From contig NZ_FTOV01000001.1 in NCBI RefSeq assembly GCF_900156825.1, forward strand, positions 682,001 through 746,000: DNA of 64,000 nt, in the 5' to 3' direction. The notes under the pieces are model-generated. The model had not been told where the DNA came from. It searched no databases and saw only the letters and a program-made list of their open reading frames with translations. A program made the position numbers and the translations under genes. Shown here piece after piece: positions 17,367 through 27,134 of this stretch (within the stretch, counting starts at the first letter, position 1; the number at the start of each line of letters is the position of its first letter). Origin of the DNA: Chryseobacterium gambrini (GTDB lineage Bacteria; Bacteroidota; Bacteroidia; Flavobacteriales; Weeksellaceae).

Positions 17367-17981
17367 CTACTGAATTCGAATATACCAATGGACATCTATT
17401 ACTGATGCCAAACTACTTCCAAAATATTCCATCCTTCCATTGGAAGCTATTGTTTGAGGAGTTGGCCAAGGATCTCTTACAACAATAGATTGTATCATCG
17501 GCCCATAGGCAGTTTGAATATAACTGCAAGCAGTTATTACGACCGCGTGGCCAGATGAGGGACCCGATTTATATCCAATTAAAACAGGACGTTGGGCTGC
17601 TAGCTCTTGTATCAGATATTGCGGTGTCGGGGCACCATAATTTAGAGATGCCGAAACTTGGTAATAATGCCCGTTATTATCGATACTCCAATTATTTAAA
17701 TTAGCAGTTATAACTGGAAAGTTTCCGGCCCAGTTAGGAAGTTGCCCATAAGGGTCAGCTCCAAAACTTCGTTGTACAATTTGTTCCTGTGCAATACTTA
17801 CACCATAGTAATTGAATATCATTTGAAGTGAAGCAGCCCAGCACCAATTTGTTTGGTGTTGGTCAACCGCAAAATAATTAAAATTATTAGAGGCAATTCC
17901 TACATATACCGGTGTTTGGGCAAAATATTTTTTACAATTAATAAAAAGTAAAAAAAGAATTAATGTGAGTTTTGTTTTCAT
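17367..17981 (-). CDS. Secreted C39/C70-like cysteine peptidase
   Basis: 204 residues with a signal peptide (MKTKLTLILFLLFINC..., probable cleavage after about 22; the Cys at 16 makes a lipoprotein possible but the box is poor). The catalytic Cys is in TNWCWAAS (Cys47), the His in SGHAVVIT (His145) and the Asp in VVRDPWP (Asp170), with the oxyanion Gln probably Gln44 in HQTNWC. The NWCWAA motif is typical of the papain-like C39/C70 peptidases that include AvrRpt2-like effectors. It probably acts outside the cytoplasm. First gene of a two-gene unit with 16771-17364; roles in competition or protein processing are possible. Confidence 0.78.
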   Translation of the reverse strand: MKTKLTLILFLLFINCKKYFAQTPVYVGIASNNFNYFAVDQHQTNWCWAASLQMIFNYYGVSIAQEQIVQRSFGADPYGQLPNWAGNFPVITANLNNWSIDNNGHYYQVSASLNYGAPTPQYLIQELAAQRPVLIGYKSGPSSGHAVVITACSYIQTAYGPMIQSIVVRDPWPTPQTIASNGRMEYFGSSLASVIDVHWYIRIQ

Positions 17982-18095
17982 AATATTAGTGATTGGTTAT
18001 CAGACGAATATACAATTAATTTTAATATGTTGTATCTCAATTTTAAAGTACTGTCATTTCAATGTTTGTGCATTTATAGTTAAAAACACGCAAAT

Positions 18096-18191
18096 ATGAA
18101 AACACTAAAAATCGGAGATAATAAATTACTTTGTATTGACCTTGATCTCATTAATATCAAAACCATCCATCACTACATTCAAAATGAATGA
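18096..18191 (+). pseudogene. Remnant of a small gene
   Basis: An ATG at 18096 opens a 31-codon frame (MKTLKIGDNKLLCIDLDLIN...) that stops at TGA. The frame then continues coding-like for eleven codons (YEEAAKLC) before further stops. It may be the start of a dead gene in the gap between the peptidase and nuclease genes. Evidence is thin. Confidence 0.25.
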
Positions 18192-18283
18192 TATGAAGAA
18201 GCTGCTAAACTTTGCTAGTGAAAAAACTAAACTACAAGAAATATAATACTAATCTTTACTTTTCACAAATTTAGTTTGTCTTA

Positions 18284-19444
18284 TTATGCCTGGATTTTTA
18301 TAAAATCTTCCATTCTCTCCATTAGATAGGTGTCGAATAAGTTGATATTTCCTTGGGAGTGACCTATGAATAGCATTATTTCATTTAGATCCATAATGTG
18401 TATTAAGATATTTTTTTCGCTCATTGTTATCAGAAGTTTTTTAATAATTTCATCCCAACTACCAAAAGGTAAAAGTTCTGAAACTATAATGATACCGCAA
18501 GATGGCAGGTTGCGTTTAAAAAAGATTTCTTCTCCTTTGCTATTGTAAATAGCCTCGTTCTCCACAATTTTTTTATAGGCTCCACCAAGTTGATAAATAG
18601 CTTTTTCAATCTGTTTTTGTAAACCTTTGACCTTTCTTTCCATATTACGCTCTTCATTAGCACTTGTTACTCCCAAAGCTTTAGCTTCAATCAGAAAAAT
18701 CCCAAACTCAGAAAGAGTAAGAATATCGATTAACTCTCGATACTTACTTTTGTTATGTGCTATTTGAGGACTGTGGTAAAGATCTAGTCCGAATAATGAT
18801 CTTAGTGCGATAAAAATTTCTTTCTCAAATAATGCTCCTTCATCTAAATCAGAAATTTCAGTAGACACATTTCCACTGTTATCAATAAAGCTGTTCTGAA
18901 CCATTTGAAATGCCTCAATTTTTGTTTCAACAATCACGGTTTCTATTTTACTCTGAGATTTTCGGCTTCCAGGCATATCCAAGCCTAAGCTGAATTGGAA
19001 ATTATCTGCAGATTGATAAATTCTTTCACTTAGAGTTCCTGTGAAAAGCTTTCTAGGATTTCCTAGAAGACAGAGGATATCATTTTTCTGCTTTGAACTT
19101 AAGGTTATAGTTCCAAAACATTGGCAAGCACACAGCTCATTGTAAAGTTGTATTTGTACATTATCCAATTGCATTATTTTGGCAATGGAGAGATGTTCAT
19201 CAATAATACGATTGGTAGAAGTTATAGTAGCAAAATTTACCGGGTCGTCATAAATATTTATTCCAATGTGAAAAATATTATTATCTACTCCAAATAGCAA
19301 TTCCAGTTTACAACCTTTAATGATAGCTTTCAAAATTGATGATGAAACCTTCAGCATTATTTTAGACCCATAATGATCACTTATATACCAAATATTTGCT
19401 CTTTCCTGGAGGAGTTCCTGATATATTCTTTCAGCCTTATTCAT
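18284..19444 (-). CDS. Probable PD-(D/E)XK nuclease-domain effector
   Basis: 386 residues. The N-terminal 200 residues are unfamiliar. The C-terminal part has FEKEIFIALRSLFG (about 207-220), then ELIDILTLSEFGIFLIEAKAL, which fits the PD-(D/E)XK core: Asp240, Glu253-x-Lys255, with Glu208 as the helix acid. A long amphipathic helix with many Lys/Gln follows (about 265-300), as in NERD-type nucleases. It lies 119 nt downstream of the caspase-like gene on the same strand, so the protease may activate this nuclease by cleavage. That idea is inferred from context. A 5' domain of unknown fold could be an inhibitory or sensor part. Confidence 0.65.
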   Translation of the reverse strand: MNKAERIYQELLQERANIWYISDHYGSKIMLKVSSSILKAIIKGCKLELLFGVDNNIFHIGINIYDDPVNFATITSTNRIIDEHLSIAKIMQLDNVQIQLYNELCACQCFGTITLSSKQKNDILCLLGNPRKLFTGTLSERIYQSADNFQFSLGLDMPGSRKSQSKIETVIVETKIEAFQMVQNSFIDNSGNVSTEISDLDEGALFEKEIFIALRSLFGLDLYHSPQIAHNKSKYRELIDILTLSEFGIFLIEAKALGVTSANEERNMERKVKGLQKQIEKAIYQLGGAYKKIVENEAIYNSKGEEIFFKRNLPSCGIIIVSELLPFGSWDEIIKKLLITMSEKNILIHIMDLNEIMLFIGHSQGNINLFDTYLMERMEDFIKIQA

Positions 19445-19563
19445 ATCATTAATTTTTTTCTAATCAGATTTTCATTATTTCAATTATTAAATGATTTTAG
19501 AAAAGAACAGCATGAAAATAGCTGAAGGCTTTCGTTGCAATATATTTATCTTATATTAACATT

Positions 19564-21030
19564 TTATGACTTAGCTTTTTGTCGAAAGCTTTCTATTTCT
19601 CCTTTTCTACCATCATTCCATGTGGCAAGCTTGCTATTGAAACTTTTCAGATTTTCTTTTAGATCTTTCAGTATGTTAGTTTTTATATTTTCATTCACAA
19701 TGTAGGCATCTATCTTTGTAGTCAATCCTTTTATCTTTGTATCCTTATATCCATCATAATCTAAAAAGAAAGAAGTTGAAGCCAAACCAATTCCATAGAG
19801 TGATTGATATATTGTGAAATTAAGACCTGCAGAGACATTGTTTAAATTCACCGATTTTAAAAAAATAGAATGCGAAATAATTTTAGAGTTATCAAAAAAA
19901 CTTATGTAATAATCCGTCCTATATTCAGGCTCGGTACTAGAAAAAAGAGAGTTTAGCATTCCGAGTGTTTGTAAACGTGGGTTGTGATTAATTTTGACTC
20001 TTTCTACCGAAAAAACATCTTCAATTGAGATTACTCTTTTTTTAAGGCTTTCAGAAACAATACTTTTCGTAATTTCATCCTCTACTGAAGAATTAAATAT
20101 GCTTAAATTCTCTCCAATATCTGCCGTGTAATTTTGTTCTAGAGTTAGAATATTCTTGATTTCCGATGGTAGTACGGACTGTAAAGCTTCAAATATTTCA
20201 ACTCTTTTTTCTGCTGGAACTTGTGGGAAATATTCTTTCTTACTACCATTATCTGTATCTTGAGGAATTTGTTGAAGAACAACTTTAGCCATTTTATTAG
20301 TTTCTTCAATTTTTTCCTCAGTGTAAGCAAAGGGATAGTAACCAGCAGTTCTGCTTTCAATCACAGGTATTTGGTCAAATTTACTATCTGTCTGAGTTTT
20401 TTTCGATACATATTCCTGAATTCTACCTGGTGTTAAAATACCATCTTCGTCATAAAGATTTTGATTTTCAATAGCCTGTATAAAATAATTAGTAAAAACA
20501 CCGTGCCCCAGGTCTGATTTTTCAAAAGCGCTTTGTGTTTCTGTAGATGCAAACATAAAATAGATGCCAGAGCTGTTTGTAATAAATTGATCGATAAGGG
20601 AATCTGCTGCTGATTTTCTGGTAATTACCTTTCCACCAGACTCGCAAGCATCAATTACATAAAATTGGTTTTTCGGATTTAAGCTGTTAATCTTATCAAA
20701 AATCGTTTTTATTTCGATAGATAAATCGTGAAACTGTAATTTTGATTTTTCCTGATATATGCCGTGCCCTGCAAAGTAGAAAAAAATAGAGTCTCTGTGA
20801 GATTTCATTTGATCTTGGATAGTCTCAAGAATTTTATCTAAACGACCTGATATTTCTTTTGTAGATTTTTCGTGAGTACTCGTTATTGAAAAAATGTCTT
20901 CTTTTTTGAAAAAGCATCTTTTTTCTAATATTTCTACCACTGCCATTGCATCATTTACACAAAAATTAAGAGGCTTTAAATCGTAGTCATTGATTCCTAT
21001 TACAATTGCAAATCGTCTATCTATATTCAT
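19564..21030 (-). CDS. Caspase-family (C14) protease with C-terminal extension
   Basis: 488 residues. The N-terminal peptidase domain (about 1-235) begins FAIVIGINDYD, has the catalytic His in FYFAGHG (His89) and the catalytic Cys in VIDACESGG (Cys129), then FASTETQSAFE and GHGVFTNYFIQAI, all standard for prokaryotic caspase-like proteases and metacaspases. The remainder (about 240-488) is an unfamiliar mixed domain that could sense a trigger or hold a substrate. In bacteria such proteases often act in anti-phage cell-suicide systems. It is first in a two-gene minus-strand unit with a putative nuclease and is divergent from the Roco-TIR gene. Confidence 0.85.
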   Translation of the reverse strand: MNIDRRFAIVIGINDYDLKPLNFCVNDAMAVVEILEKRCFFKKEDIFSITSTHEKSTKEISGRLDKILETIQDQMKSHRDSIFFYFAGHGIYQEKSKLQFHDLSIEIKTIFDKINSLNPKNQFYVIDACESGGKVITRKSAADSLIDQFITNSSGIYFMFASTETQSAFEKSDLGHGVFTNYFIQAIENQNLYDEDGILTPGRIQEYVSKKTQTDSKFDQIPVIESRTAGYYPFAYTEEKIEETNKMAKVVLQQIPQDTDNGSKKEYFPQVPAEKRVEIFEALQSVLPSEIKNILTLEQNYTADIGENLSIFNSSVEDEITKSIVSESLKKRVISIEDVFSVERVKINHNPRLQTLGMLNSLFSSTEPEYRTDYYISFFDNSKIISHSIFLKSVNLNNVSAGLNFTIYQSLYGIGLASTSFFLDYDGYKDTKIKGLTTKIDAYIVNENIKTNILKDLKENLKSFNSKLATWNDGRKGEIESFRQKAKS

Positions 21031-21248
21031 TTATTTTTTTATTAAAATTATAGAATTTTCATAGCATAATCTAAAGAAATATTTTGTAATTATATACATA
21101 ATTTTAATCATAGTTTTTATAATATAAAACATGTTGTCTCTGTAGCATATAATTAATGACTTATAAGATTTTAATTTTTTTTAATATATTTGATTAATAA
21201 CTAATAACCAACTTTGTATGTGATTTTTTTTCACTTATTATACTTAGA

Positions 21249-24200
21249 ATGGTTAATACTTGTAAATCTTATATGGAAAATAGTAAACCAATCGAAATTA
21301 TAAAAATTGAAAAAAAATATAATATTGTTCTTGAAGAAATTGATGATTTTCAAAGTGTTATAGAAATAGATAAATCTTACAAGCTTGATAGCGATTTTAG
21401 AATTATTGAGTTAAATTTAAATAACTGCAATATTAGCCATATTTCTGAGAATTTGTTAATAACATCTCTAAGAAAACTTTCTCTTGCTGGTAATAAAATT
21501 ATAAATATAGATTTATTAAAAAAATTAAAGGAACTTGAATACCTTAATCTTAATAAAAATCAAATTAAAGATATTTCAGCCTTAGCGAATAGTGAATACT
21601 TAGATGTTTTAAATATTTCAAATAATGAAGTATATGATTTGAGTCCGTTATATGATTTATTTCTTAACAATTTTACTCTTAAAGCTTACAATAATCCTTT
21701 GATATACCCACCAAAATATATTAGGTTTGAGAATGATGATATTATAGATTGGTTCAATAATTTATGGGGAAATGCAACTAATATAATTAAAGATTGCTTA
21801 TTTCACCAAAACGAAACACTGGATCTTGGCAATTTAGGACTTACGGACTTATCAAGAATTCCTTTATTATATGAATGTACACATTTGAAAAGATTAATCA
21901 TTAGTAATGAATGGGCTGAATATGAAGATGAATGGATTAGAAGAACTAGTGATAATGATGGATTGCCTAATAACATATATTTTGTCCCCGAAGAAATATC
22001 TAAATTAACTAATCTTCGAGAACTAATAATTGGCGGTGATTGGAAAAGTAAAAGAAGAAAAATTTGGAATAGGTGGAGAATTCGAAATTTTTCATTATTT
22101 AGCAAAATAAAAAATCTACATCTTTTAAATCTTAGTAATAATCAAATCCATGGGAACATAAGCTTAAGTAACTTTGAAGACATTGAAATTTTACATTTGA
22201 ACAATAATAGAATTACTTCGGTAAAAATTAACTCGGTTTTAGAAAATGTTGAAGAACTTTATCTTAGTAATAATCTTATTTCTGATATTTCTTTTATAAA
22301 TAAATTGCCTAATATAAATACTGCAGATTTTCATTCGAATAGAATTACGACATTATTACCAATTTTAGATTTGTTGAAGTTTAAAAATGTTAGTGTTTCC
22401 AAATGGCAATTAAATACAATTAATTTAATCCAAAATCCTTTAGTTAATCCCGTTCTCGAAATTGTTGAACAGGGTACAGATTCGATTCTATCTTATTTTG
22501 AACAATATAAAGCTTCACAATATATTAATATTAAGCCATATCTCAATCGAGATATAAAACTGATTTTAGTAGGAAATAGTGATGTTGGAAAGTCAACATT
22601 GGTAGAATATTTTTTAACAAATAAATTAAACAGTAATATAGCCAGCACACATTGGATGAAAGTTCAATTTTGGATTACAAAGCATAAAGGAAAAGCCTAT
22701 AATATCAGAATTTTTGATTTTGGAGGACAAGAATATTACCACGATACACACTATCTCTTCTTTACCCAACAAACTGCCTACTTACTCTTATGGAATGAAA
22801 AATCTAACAAATATGGAAAAATTCCAATAGAGCAAAAGCAAACTGATGGGACTAAAATAATTAATGATGTAGAATGTTTTCCCATAGAATATTGGTTAAA
22901 TTCGATTGTTTATCATACTAAAAGTAGAAAACTTTCCATTGATGAGCAAAAAATAACGAAGATTTTAGATCAACGTGATGTTGAAATTCAAATTGGTGAA
23001 GAATGGTCAAAGAAAAATACACAAAAGATTAAAAACCCAAATGATTTAGAAAACCTTCCTAATGTATTAATTACGCAAAATAAAGTAGATAATGTAAATG
23101 ATACAGGTTTTCTCAATGAATTTGATTTGCAAGAATCTTACTCAGAAATATTCGAATTTTCGTCCATATCAGTGAAATCACAAAGAGGAATAGAAAACCA
23201 TAAAAATCTATTATTTGAATTATTAGATAAAATACCTTTAGTAGATAGGGAGCTCTTAGGAACTTGGGGATTTATTAAAGAGAAAATAGAAAATGGTAGA
23301 CATCCAAATAAAAAAATAAGTATACTCGAATTTAAAAAATATTGTAATAAAGAAATTAAAAAACTACCTGAAATACAGGGAGTAGAAAAGCTACCTGATG
23401 GAATATTATTTAATAATATAAGCATAAAGAGCTTTGCACAATATTTAAATACTATAGGTCTAATCCTTTATTTTCCTGAAGAAGACTCCTTAAAAGAATT
23501 TGTATTTTTGAATCAAAGTGATATTATACAAGACATTTATAATGTACTTTTAAACCTAAATCATCTAAATGGAAAATTTGATGAAAACCATGTTAAGAAA
23601 GTTTTAGGAAAGTCAACATTCGATTATGATTGTGAAAATATTATAAATATTATGTGTCACTTTAAAATGATTATTAAACACCCATCAAAGGAGAAAAGTT
23701 ATATCGCTCCATTATATTTGAATGCTGATCCTCCTAAAAGCATAAAATTGTTTCTAAGTACATTTCAAAAACCACTTTGTAGGTTTATATTTAATAGTTT
23801 TATTCATAAACATATAGTATTAGAGTTTTTTCAAAAATATGGTCAAGATATAATTAAAGATTCTAACAATGATGAGGCTTACTTGTACTGGAAAAATGGT
23901 ATTGTTCTGAAAGATACTACAACAGATGAGATTGTTTTGGTTAGATTTTGTAATGTTGATGATAATAATTCTGAAGCATATATTGATGTTTACAGAATGG
24001 AAAAAACAGTAAATGGAAGTTTCTCTCAAGATATTATAAACTCATTAGAAAATATCTGTAATGATAAAGATGTTACGAAAACCGTGACTGTTGATGGAGT
24101 AAATTTTATCCCATTAGCTGTAATTTATAAGGCTGAAGAGGATTCGAATTGGATATTTATGTACAAGGAAAAATATTACAATTTAAAGGAATTTAAAAAT

Positions 24201-24659
24201 TATTTAAAATCACCAATTAAAATGAAGAAAATATTTATATCCTATTCAAAAACAGATACACAATATCTTATTAAACTAGAGAATCATCTTAGTGTTTTAA
24301 AGAGAAATGGTAATATTGATACTTGGAACTGCAGACAATTAATTCCAGGAGAAAAATGGGATGGAAAAATTAAACAAGAATTAGAAGAAGCAGATATTAT
24401 ACTTTTTTTAGTAAGTGATGATTTCTTAGCCACTGATTACATTTGGGACATTGAGATCAAGAGAGCGATTGAAAGAGAAAATGAAAATCCAACAAAGGTA
24501 AAAGTTATTCCAATTATTGTCAGAAATTGTTTTTGGGAAGAATCTCCTTTAGGAGTATATAATACAGCACCTCCAAAAGCTCAAATATTAAGTGTAGCAA
24601 CAGATATTGATACCGCGTTTAAAGAAGTTGTTGTTGGTATAAAAAATATAATACAATAA
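21249..24659 (+). CDS. LRR-Roc-COR-TIR protein (bacterial Roco family)
   Basis: 1136 residues from 21249; Met9 at 21273 (MENSKPIE) is an alternative start. Leucine-rich repeats of the LxxLxLxxNxI type span about 60-400, with an insertion near 220-270. The Roc GTPase follows: P-loop GNSDVGKST (about 441-449), FDFGGQEYYHDTH (about 489-501) for G3, TQNKVD (about 607-612) for G4. A COR-like region follows (about 640-985). The C-terminus is a TIR domain (about 992-1136) with FISYSKTDTQ, and the Glu equivalent to the NADase Glu in YIWDIEIKRA. It looks like an NLR-style immune receptor in which the LRR and GTPase control a TIR enzyme. No partner gene follows, and it has its own terminator. Confidence 0.9.
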   Translation: MVNTCKSYMENSKPIEIIKIEKKYNIVLEEIDDFQSVIEIDKSYKLDSDFRIIELNLNNCNISHISENLLITSLRKLSLAGNKIINIDLLKKLKELEYLNLNKNQIKDISALANSEYLDVLNISNNEVYDLSPLYDLFLNNFTLKAYNNPLIYPPKYIRFENDDIIDWFNNLWGNATNIIKDCLFHQNETLDLGNLGLTDLSRIPLLYECTHLKRLIISNEWAEYEDEWIRRTSDNDGLPNNIYFVPEEISKLTNLRELIIGGDWKSKRRKIWNRWRIRNFSLFSKIKNLHLLNLSNNQIHGNISLSNFEDIEILHLNNNRITSVKINSVLENVEELYLSNNLISDISFINKLPNINTADFHSNRITTLLPILDLLKFKNVSVSKWQLNTINLIQNPLVNPVLEIVEQGTDSILSYFEQYKASQYINIKPYLNRDIKLILVGNSDVGKSTLVEYFLTNKLNSNIASTHWMKVQFWITKHKGKAYNIRIFDFGGQEYYHDTHYLFFTQQTAYLLLWNEKSNKYGKIPIEQKQTDGTKIINDVECFPIEYWLNSIVYHTKSRKLSIDEQKITKILDQRDVEIQIGEEWSKKNTQKIKNPNDLENLPNVLITQNKVDNVNDTGFLNEFDLQESYSEIFEFSSISVKSQRGIENHKNLLFELLDKIPLVDRELLGTWGFIKEKIENGRHPNKKISILEFKKYCNKEIKKLPEIQGVEKLPDGILFNNISIKSFAQYLNTIGLILYFPEEDSLKEFVFLNQSDIIQDIYNVLLNLNHLNGKFDENHVKKVLGKSTFDYDCENIINIMCHFKMIIKHPSKEKSYIAPLYLNADPPKSIKLFLSTFQKPLCRFIFNSFIHKHIVLEFFQKYGQDIIKDSNNDEAYLYWKNGIVLKDTTTDEIVLVRFCNVDDNNSEAYIDVYRMEKTVNGSFSQDIINSLENICNDKDVTKTVTVDGVNFIPLAVIYKAEEDSNWIFMYKEKYYNLKEFKNYLKSPIKMKKIFISYSKTDTQYLIKLENHLSVLKRNGNIDTWNCRQLIPGEKWDGKIKQELEEADIILFLVSDDFLATDYIWDIEIKRAIERENENPTKVKVIPIIVRNCFWEESPLGVYNTAPPKAQILSVATDIDTAFKEVVVGIKNIIQ

Positions 24660-24758
24660 TTATGAGTCTGAAGAGATAAAATTCTTTATATTTTAATTAA
24701 TGAAAAATTTTGTAAACAAATTATGATACTGTTCCAAAAAGTATTGTTGAAGAGTTAT

Positions 24759-24787
24759 GGCTTAGATTTTATAATCTGAGCCTTTTC
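24759..24787 (+). terminator. Terminator of the Roco-TIR gene
   Basis: GGCTTAGATT (24759-24768) pairs with AATCTGAGCC (24773-24782), one G-T wobble, loop TTAT, then TTTTCT. The rest of the gap up to 25049 is AT-rich with nothing recognisable. Confidence 0.65.
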
Positions 24788-25048
24788 TCAAGAAATACAA
24801 AATTACATAGCGATTTTTATTTTTTATTAGTCCTTCAATCTTCTCCTATTTACATAAAGAAATAGTTTTATTATGCTCACATGTAACAGTATTTCCTAAA
24901 TACCTAATTGTACTAGAAACTTAGAATAAAACTTTTTGTGTAATTATTAAATCATATTTTTTAAATAATTTCTTAGTTTACTTAAAATAAAGACGTAAAA
25001 AAAACAAACAATACGGAAACCCGTAATCATTAAATTGTGAATTTTAAT

Positions 25049-25056
25049 TATCTTTG
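25049..25056 (+). promoter_or_regulatory. -7 box of the TIR operon
   Basis: TATCTTTG fits TAnnTTTG; predicted start of transcription is about 70 nt before the first gene. No -33 TTG lies at the expected distance. Confidence 0.45.
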
Positions 25057-25133
25057 AAAGATGCTTTAAAATAAGAGTTTAGGATAGAATGCGACAGATT
25101 TTTTTAAGAAAATAATAACCATAAAAACAAATA

Positions 25134-25937
25134 ATGTACAGAGGATTTAATATTCAGTGCGCAGATTACGAAATTCAAAATAATTACTATAAAATTGGTA
25201 GTGAAATTCAGAACGCTAAAAAAGAGGAAATAAAGATAAAATTTCAAAAATACTTAATAGATAACGAAACTCTTAGTGGCAATGATATAATGAATGAATG
25301 GTTTCCAAAAAACGACTATCATATTTTTTTATCCCATTCTCACAAAGACTTAAAGTTAGCTTTAGGTATAGCGGGAGTATTAAAAGAGGTACATAATTTA
25401 AATGTTTTTGTAGACTCTAACGTTTGGTTAAATTCAAATGATCTTTTAAAAATAATTGATAATGAATTTTGTAAAAATATAGATAGCCCAACTTACAATT
25501 ACGATGCAAGAAATTACAGTACATCTCATGTCCATATGATGTTGATGAATTCATTAAATTCAACAATTAATACAAGTGAAGCTCTTTTCTTTTTAAATAC
25601 TCCGAATTCTATTTCAGCAAAAGAAGTTATCAGACAAGAAACATTTTCGCCTTGGATATTTGCTGAAATTGAAACCAGTAAAATAATAAATAAAATTACT
25701 CCTGAACGATTATTTAGAAAAACAAAAATGTTTAGCGATTTTGAAAAAGGTTATGTTGCTTTAAATGAATCGTCGGATAGAGAGTTGCAAATTTCTTATG
25801 AATTAGAGCTCGGTCACTTAACTGAATTGAGCTCATCCGAATTTGAAGAGTGGGTAAATAGCAAATTTATTTCACCAGAAAATGCTCTAGATAATCTATA
25901 TGATTACAAAAAATTACGTAATATTTTAATTAAATAA
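25134..25937 (+). CDS. TIR-like protein, first gene of the TIR operon
   Basis: 267 residues. A short helical N-terminus leads to NEWFPKNDYHIFLSHSHKD (about 54-72), the first TIR strand and loop. NVFVDSNVW (about 90-98) is the second core strand. A 40-residue insert with SHVHMMLMNSLN follows, then FFLNTPNS (about 152-159) and SPWIFAEIE with Trp174 and Glu178, matching the W-x3-E helix that carries the NADase Glu in TIR enzymes. The C-terminal 85 residues are specific to this type. It is a paralogue of the last operon gene (30190-30939). It probably makes or degrades an NAD-derived signal (family knowledge plus inference). Confidence 0.75.
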   Translation: MYRGFNIQCADYEIQNNYYKIGSEIQNAKKEEIKIKFQKYLIDNETLSGNDIMNEWFPKNDYHIFLSHSHKDLKLALGIAGVLKEVHNLNVFVDSNVWLNSNDLLKIIDNEFCKNIDSPTYNYDARNYSTSHVHMMLMNSLNSTINTSEALFFLNTPNSISAKEVIRQETFSPWIFAEIETSKIINKITPERLFRKTKMFSDFEKGYVALNESSDRELQISYELELGHLTELSSSEFEEWVNSKFISPENALDNLYDYKKLRNILIK

Positions 25938-25966
25938 AATCAAAAAACTAATAGAAAACTTTTAAC

Positions 25967-27127
25967 ATGAAATATAAATACCAACTAGTTCTTATTGGTG
26001 AAAATGAAGAACTATTTAAATCTCTGCAATTACAACTTCAAAAATCTTTTGATGAGCTAAAGCTGGTTGTTGATTTACTAAAAATTATCCATGAAAATAA
26101 TATTGATGAATATTCGGGAGGACAACCTGCTTTTGTAATTTATGCAGGTCATAAAAATGATTTCACTGATAATCAAAAGGAAATTCTTGAAAAACAAAAG
26201 TTAGATGGTAATATAATCCTTCCTGTATTTGATAAAAGTTTTACAGATGAAATTCCAGATTTTTTATCAAATCAAAATGGTGTAACCTTTAATGATAATA
26301 TTGTTAAAATAAATAATATTATTTTAGAAGGATTTGAACTTCTCCGTAAAAATAGAAAAATTTTCATCTCTTATAAAAGATCCGAATCAAGTAATATTGC
26401 TATTCAGTTGTATGAGTTTTTGGAAAAAAATAACTTTGATGTATTTATTGATACGCATTCTATTGATAAAGGAGAAGAATTTCAAGAAGAACTTTGGCAT
26501 CGAATGACAGATTGTGATTTGATACTGATGTTAAATACGAAAGAATTCTTAAAAAGTGACTGGTGTAAACAAGAATTAGATAAAGCACATGTAAAAAGAA
26601 TTGGAATAGTTCATTTACTATGGCCAGATTGTGATTTTGAAGATTTTGCACATTTAGCTTTTTCTCTAAAATTGAAAGATTCAAATTTTGATACACCTTT
26701 ATTTTCAGATTTAACAAAGGGAAGATTGAAGAAAAATATTCTGACAGAAATTTTAAATTTGGTTGAGAGTTCAAGAGCTAGAAACCTCGCTTCAAGACAA
26801 GATGCCTTAATAACTGAGTTTACGCAGGCTGCAAAAGATAATAAGCAGGAAGTAAGTTTGCAGTATAGCAGATACATTACACAAGCATTACCAAATGGGA
26901 AGTCAAAAATATATATTCCTACGATAGGAATTCCGCAATCAATTAATTGTCATAATTCACAGAAATTAATTGAAAAAATTGAAAGTAGAAAAATAGAATC
27001 AATCACATTAATTTATGATGAGATGTCAATAAGAAATTATTGGTTAGAACACTTAGATTGGTTGAATAATTATTTAGAGATTAAAACTTTGAAGAAATTA
27101 GATTTCAATAACGAATTTTCAAAATAG
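25967..27127 (+). CDS. TIR protein with unknown N- and C-terminal domains
   Basis: 386 residues (387 codons with stop). Residues 1-125 form an alpha/beta domain (YQLVLIGENEELF; PAFVIYAGHKND; NIILPVFDKSF) that looks like a degenerate Rossmann or TIR-like fold. The TIR domain is about 129-245: RKIFISYKRSESS, FDVFIDTHSIDKGEEF and SDWCKQELDKA, with Trp199 and catalytic-position Glu203. A C-terminal region of about 140 residues (NGKSKIYIPTIGIPQS) is unfamiliar. It follows the first TIR gene by 29 nt and precedes the SLOG-like gene by 7 nt. The N-terminal domain may be a sensor or an interaction surface. Confidence 0.8.
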   Translation: MKYKYQLVLIGENEELFKSLQLQLQKSFDELKLVVDLLKIIHENNIDEYSGGQPAFVIYAGHKNDFTDNQKEILEKQKLDGNIILPVFDKSFTDEIPDFLSNQNGVTFNDNIVKINNIILEGFELLRKNRKIFISYKRSESSNIAIQLYEFLEKNNFDVFIDTHSIDKGEEFQEELWHRMTDCDLILMLNTKEFLKSDWCKQELDKAHVKRIGIVHLLWPDCDFEDFAHLAFSLKLKDSNFDTPLFSDLTKGRLKKNILTEILNLVESSRARNLASRQDALITEFTQAAKDNKQEVSLQYSRYITQALPNGKSKIYIPTIGIPQSINCHNSQKLIEKIESRKIESITLIYDEMSIRNYWLEHLDWLNNYLEIKTLKKLDFNNEFSK

Positions 27128-27134
27128 AATAATA

